Source: Bacillota bacterium (lineage in GTDB: Bacteria; Bacillota; Syntrophomonadia; Syntrophomonadales; Syntrophomonadaceae). From it: a stretch of 8,426 nt of DNA. The position numbers were made by a program, and so were the translations under genes. The notes beneath the pieces are model-generated. The model worked only from the letters and a program-made list of their open reading frames with translations, had not been told where the DNA came from and searched no databases. Where the stretch lies: the NCBI GenBank assembly GCA_017861475.1, contig JAGFXV010000042.1, positions 1 through 8,426 on the forward strand. Direction: 5' to 3'. Positions 6,595 through 8,426 of the stretch are shown in pieces (within the stretch, counting starts at the first letter, position 1; each line of letters opens with the position of its first letter).

Positions 6595-6623
6595 AGTATA
6601 TTACGTTTTATCGAGTATGCCAA
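6595..6623 (-). promoter_or_regulatory. Sigma-A-type promoter for the small membrane-protein pair
   Basis: Minus-strand TTGGCA (6618-6623), a 17-base spacer and TATACT (6595-6600): four of six and five of six matches to consensus at ideal spacing. It predicts a leader of about 75 bases before the GTG at 6511. I see no riboswitch-like structure in that leader. Confidence 0.75.
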
Positions 6624-6630
6624 TCGGTTT

Positions 6631-6680
6631 ATAACCTAAAGCCGGAAGGTATTTTCCCTTCCGGCTTTATAACAGGTTAT
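6631..6680 (-). terminator. Long hairpin closing the ATP synthase operon
   Basis: AAAGCCGGAAGG (6638-6649) and CCTTCCGGCTTT (6657-6668) form a perfect 12-bp stem with a 7-base loop. Outer arms ATAACCT (6631-6637) and AGGTTAT (6674-6680) extend it across a 5-base bulge. The structure starts immediately after the atpC stop. The U run on the minus-strand side is short (CTTTAGG), so it may act partly as a terminator and partly as a 3'-end stabiliser. Confidence 0.7.
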
Positions 6681-7100
6681 TTATTCCTTTACAAGGGCAT
6701 CTGCTGCTTTTAATCTGGCCATAGCTCTTCTCATCGCCATTTCCGCGCGGCCATGATTTATATTTTCATCCTTTAACTGCAGCCTTTTTTCAGCTCTTTC
6801 CTTAGCCGACTTGGCTCTGAGTACATCTATTTCCGAGCCCTGCTCAGCCGTTTCGGCCAACACACGGACTTCATTATAGATAACTTCCATAAACCCGCCG
6901 CTTAAGGCTATTTTCTTGATTTTTCCAGCCGGATCAGTGTATCTCAGAACTCCAATATCCAGTGCTGCTATCATGGGAGCATGGTTTTTCAAAACGCCCA
7001 ACTCACCATTAAGTTCCGGAACCACCAGAAATTGAACTTCATCTTTAAGGAGAATCTGTTCCGGAGTAACAATTTCAACCATGAAGGTGTTGTCTGCCAC
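6681..7100 (-). CDS. atpC: F1F0 ATP synthase epsilon subunit
   Basis: Central-stalk subunit of the F1 sector at the cytoplasmic face; couples rotation to catalysis and limits ATP hydrolysis. 139 residues, normal length. The N-terminal beta-sandwich (about 1-85) carries VEIVTPEQ (8-15) and NGELGVLKNHAPMIAAL (31-47). The C-terminal two-helix domain (about 90-138) is complete and contains IDVLRAKSAKERAEKRL (91-107), matching the ATP-binding I(L)DxxRA pattern described for the epsilon subunit of thermophilic Bacillus PS3, with a second arginine-rich helix RAEMAMRRAMARL. The GTG start (7098-7100) has GGAGGGG 6 bases upstream, inside the end of atpD, and is 3 bases from the atpD stop, so translation is coupled. 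It is the last gene of the atp operon, closed by a long hairpin. Confidence 0.97.
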   Translation of the reverse strand: MADNTFMVEIVTPEQILLKDEVQFLVVPELNGELGVLKNHAPMIAALDIGVLRYTDPAGKIKKIALSGGFMEVIYNEVRVLAETAEQGSEIDVLRAKSAKERAEKRLQLKDENINHGRAEMAMRRAMARLKAADALVKE

Positions 7101-7103
7101 AGA

Positions 7104-8426
<1,323 letters not shown>

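Overview
The window is an ordinary but informative piece of a low-GC, spore-forming Firmicutes chromosome. All recognisable genes lie on the minus strand, so in transcription order they read from the right edge to the left: atpD (5'-truncated by the window) - atpC - two small membrane-protein genes - ywmB-like gene - murA - spoIID - a membrane diguanylate cyclase - spoIIID - mreB/mbl (3'-truncated). The order atpDC ... ywmB-murA-spoIID ... spoIIID-mbl is the classic arrangement of Bacillus and of many Clostridia and Negativicutes. Two dedicated sporulation genes make an endospore former almost certain. I lean to a clostridial lineage such as the Peptococcaceae/Desulfitobacteriaceae, but the sequence alone does not settle genus or class.

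Right part (about 5900-8426): the end of the F1F0 ATP synthase operon (beta and epsilon subunits, 3 bases apart) closes with a long GC-rich hairpin. A sigma-A-type promoter (TTGGCA-17-TATACT) follows and should drive two 74-residue proteins. Each is one transmembrane helix plus a highly charged helical tail. That unit ends at a strong symmetrical terminator at 5905-5933.

Middle part (about 3729-5866): a second sigma-A-type promoter (TTGCCC-17-TATAAA) drives ywmB-murA. The two genes are tightly coupled: the murA Shine-Dalgarno sequence starts at the ywmB stop codon. The unit ends at an intrinsic terminator (3729-3776). MurA makes the first committed peptidoglycan precursor. SpoIID follows as its own unit, with a sigma-E-like promoter close against its ATG and no visible Shine-Dalgarno sequence.

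Left part (1-2780): between spoIID and spoIIID, where relatives usually carry a spoIIQ/M23 peptidase gene, sits a 7TM-PAS-GGDEF diguanylate cyclase with an intact active site and I-site. Then come spoIIID, the mother-cell transcription regulator, and an MreB/Mbl actin homologue. An 11-bp perfect inverted repeat abuts the mreB Shine-Dalgarno sequence.

Together the genes link energy supply, wall precursor synthesis, cell shape and engulfment. I found no mobile element, CRISPR array, tRNA or rRNA, and no convincing new defence or biosynthetic system. The points most worth a second look are the cyclase in the sporulation interval, the paired small membrane proteins, the possibly leaderless spoIID message and the hairpin before mreB. 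No gene-free stretch exceeds 300 bases.
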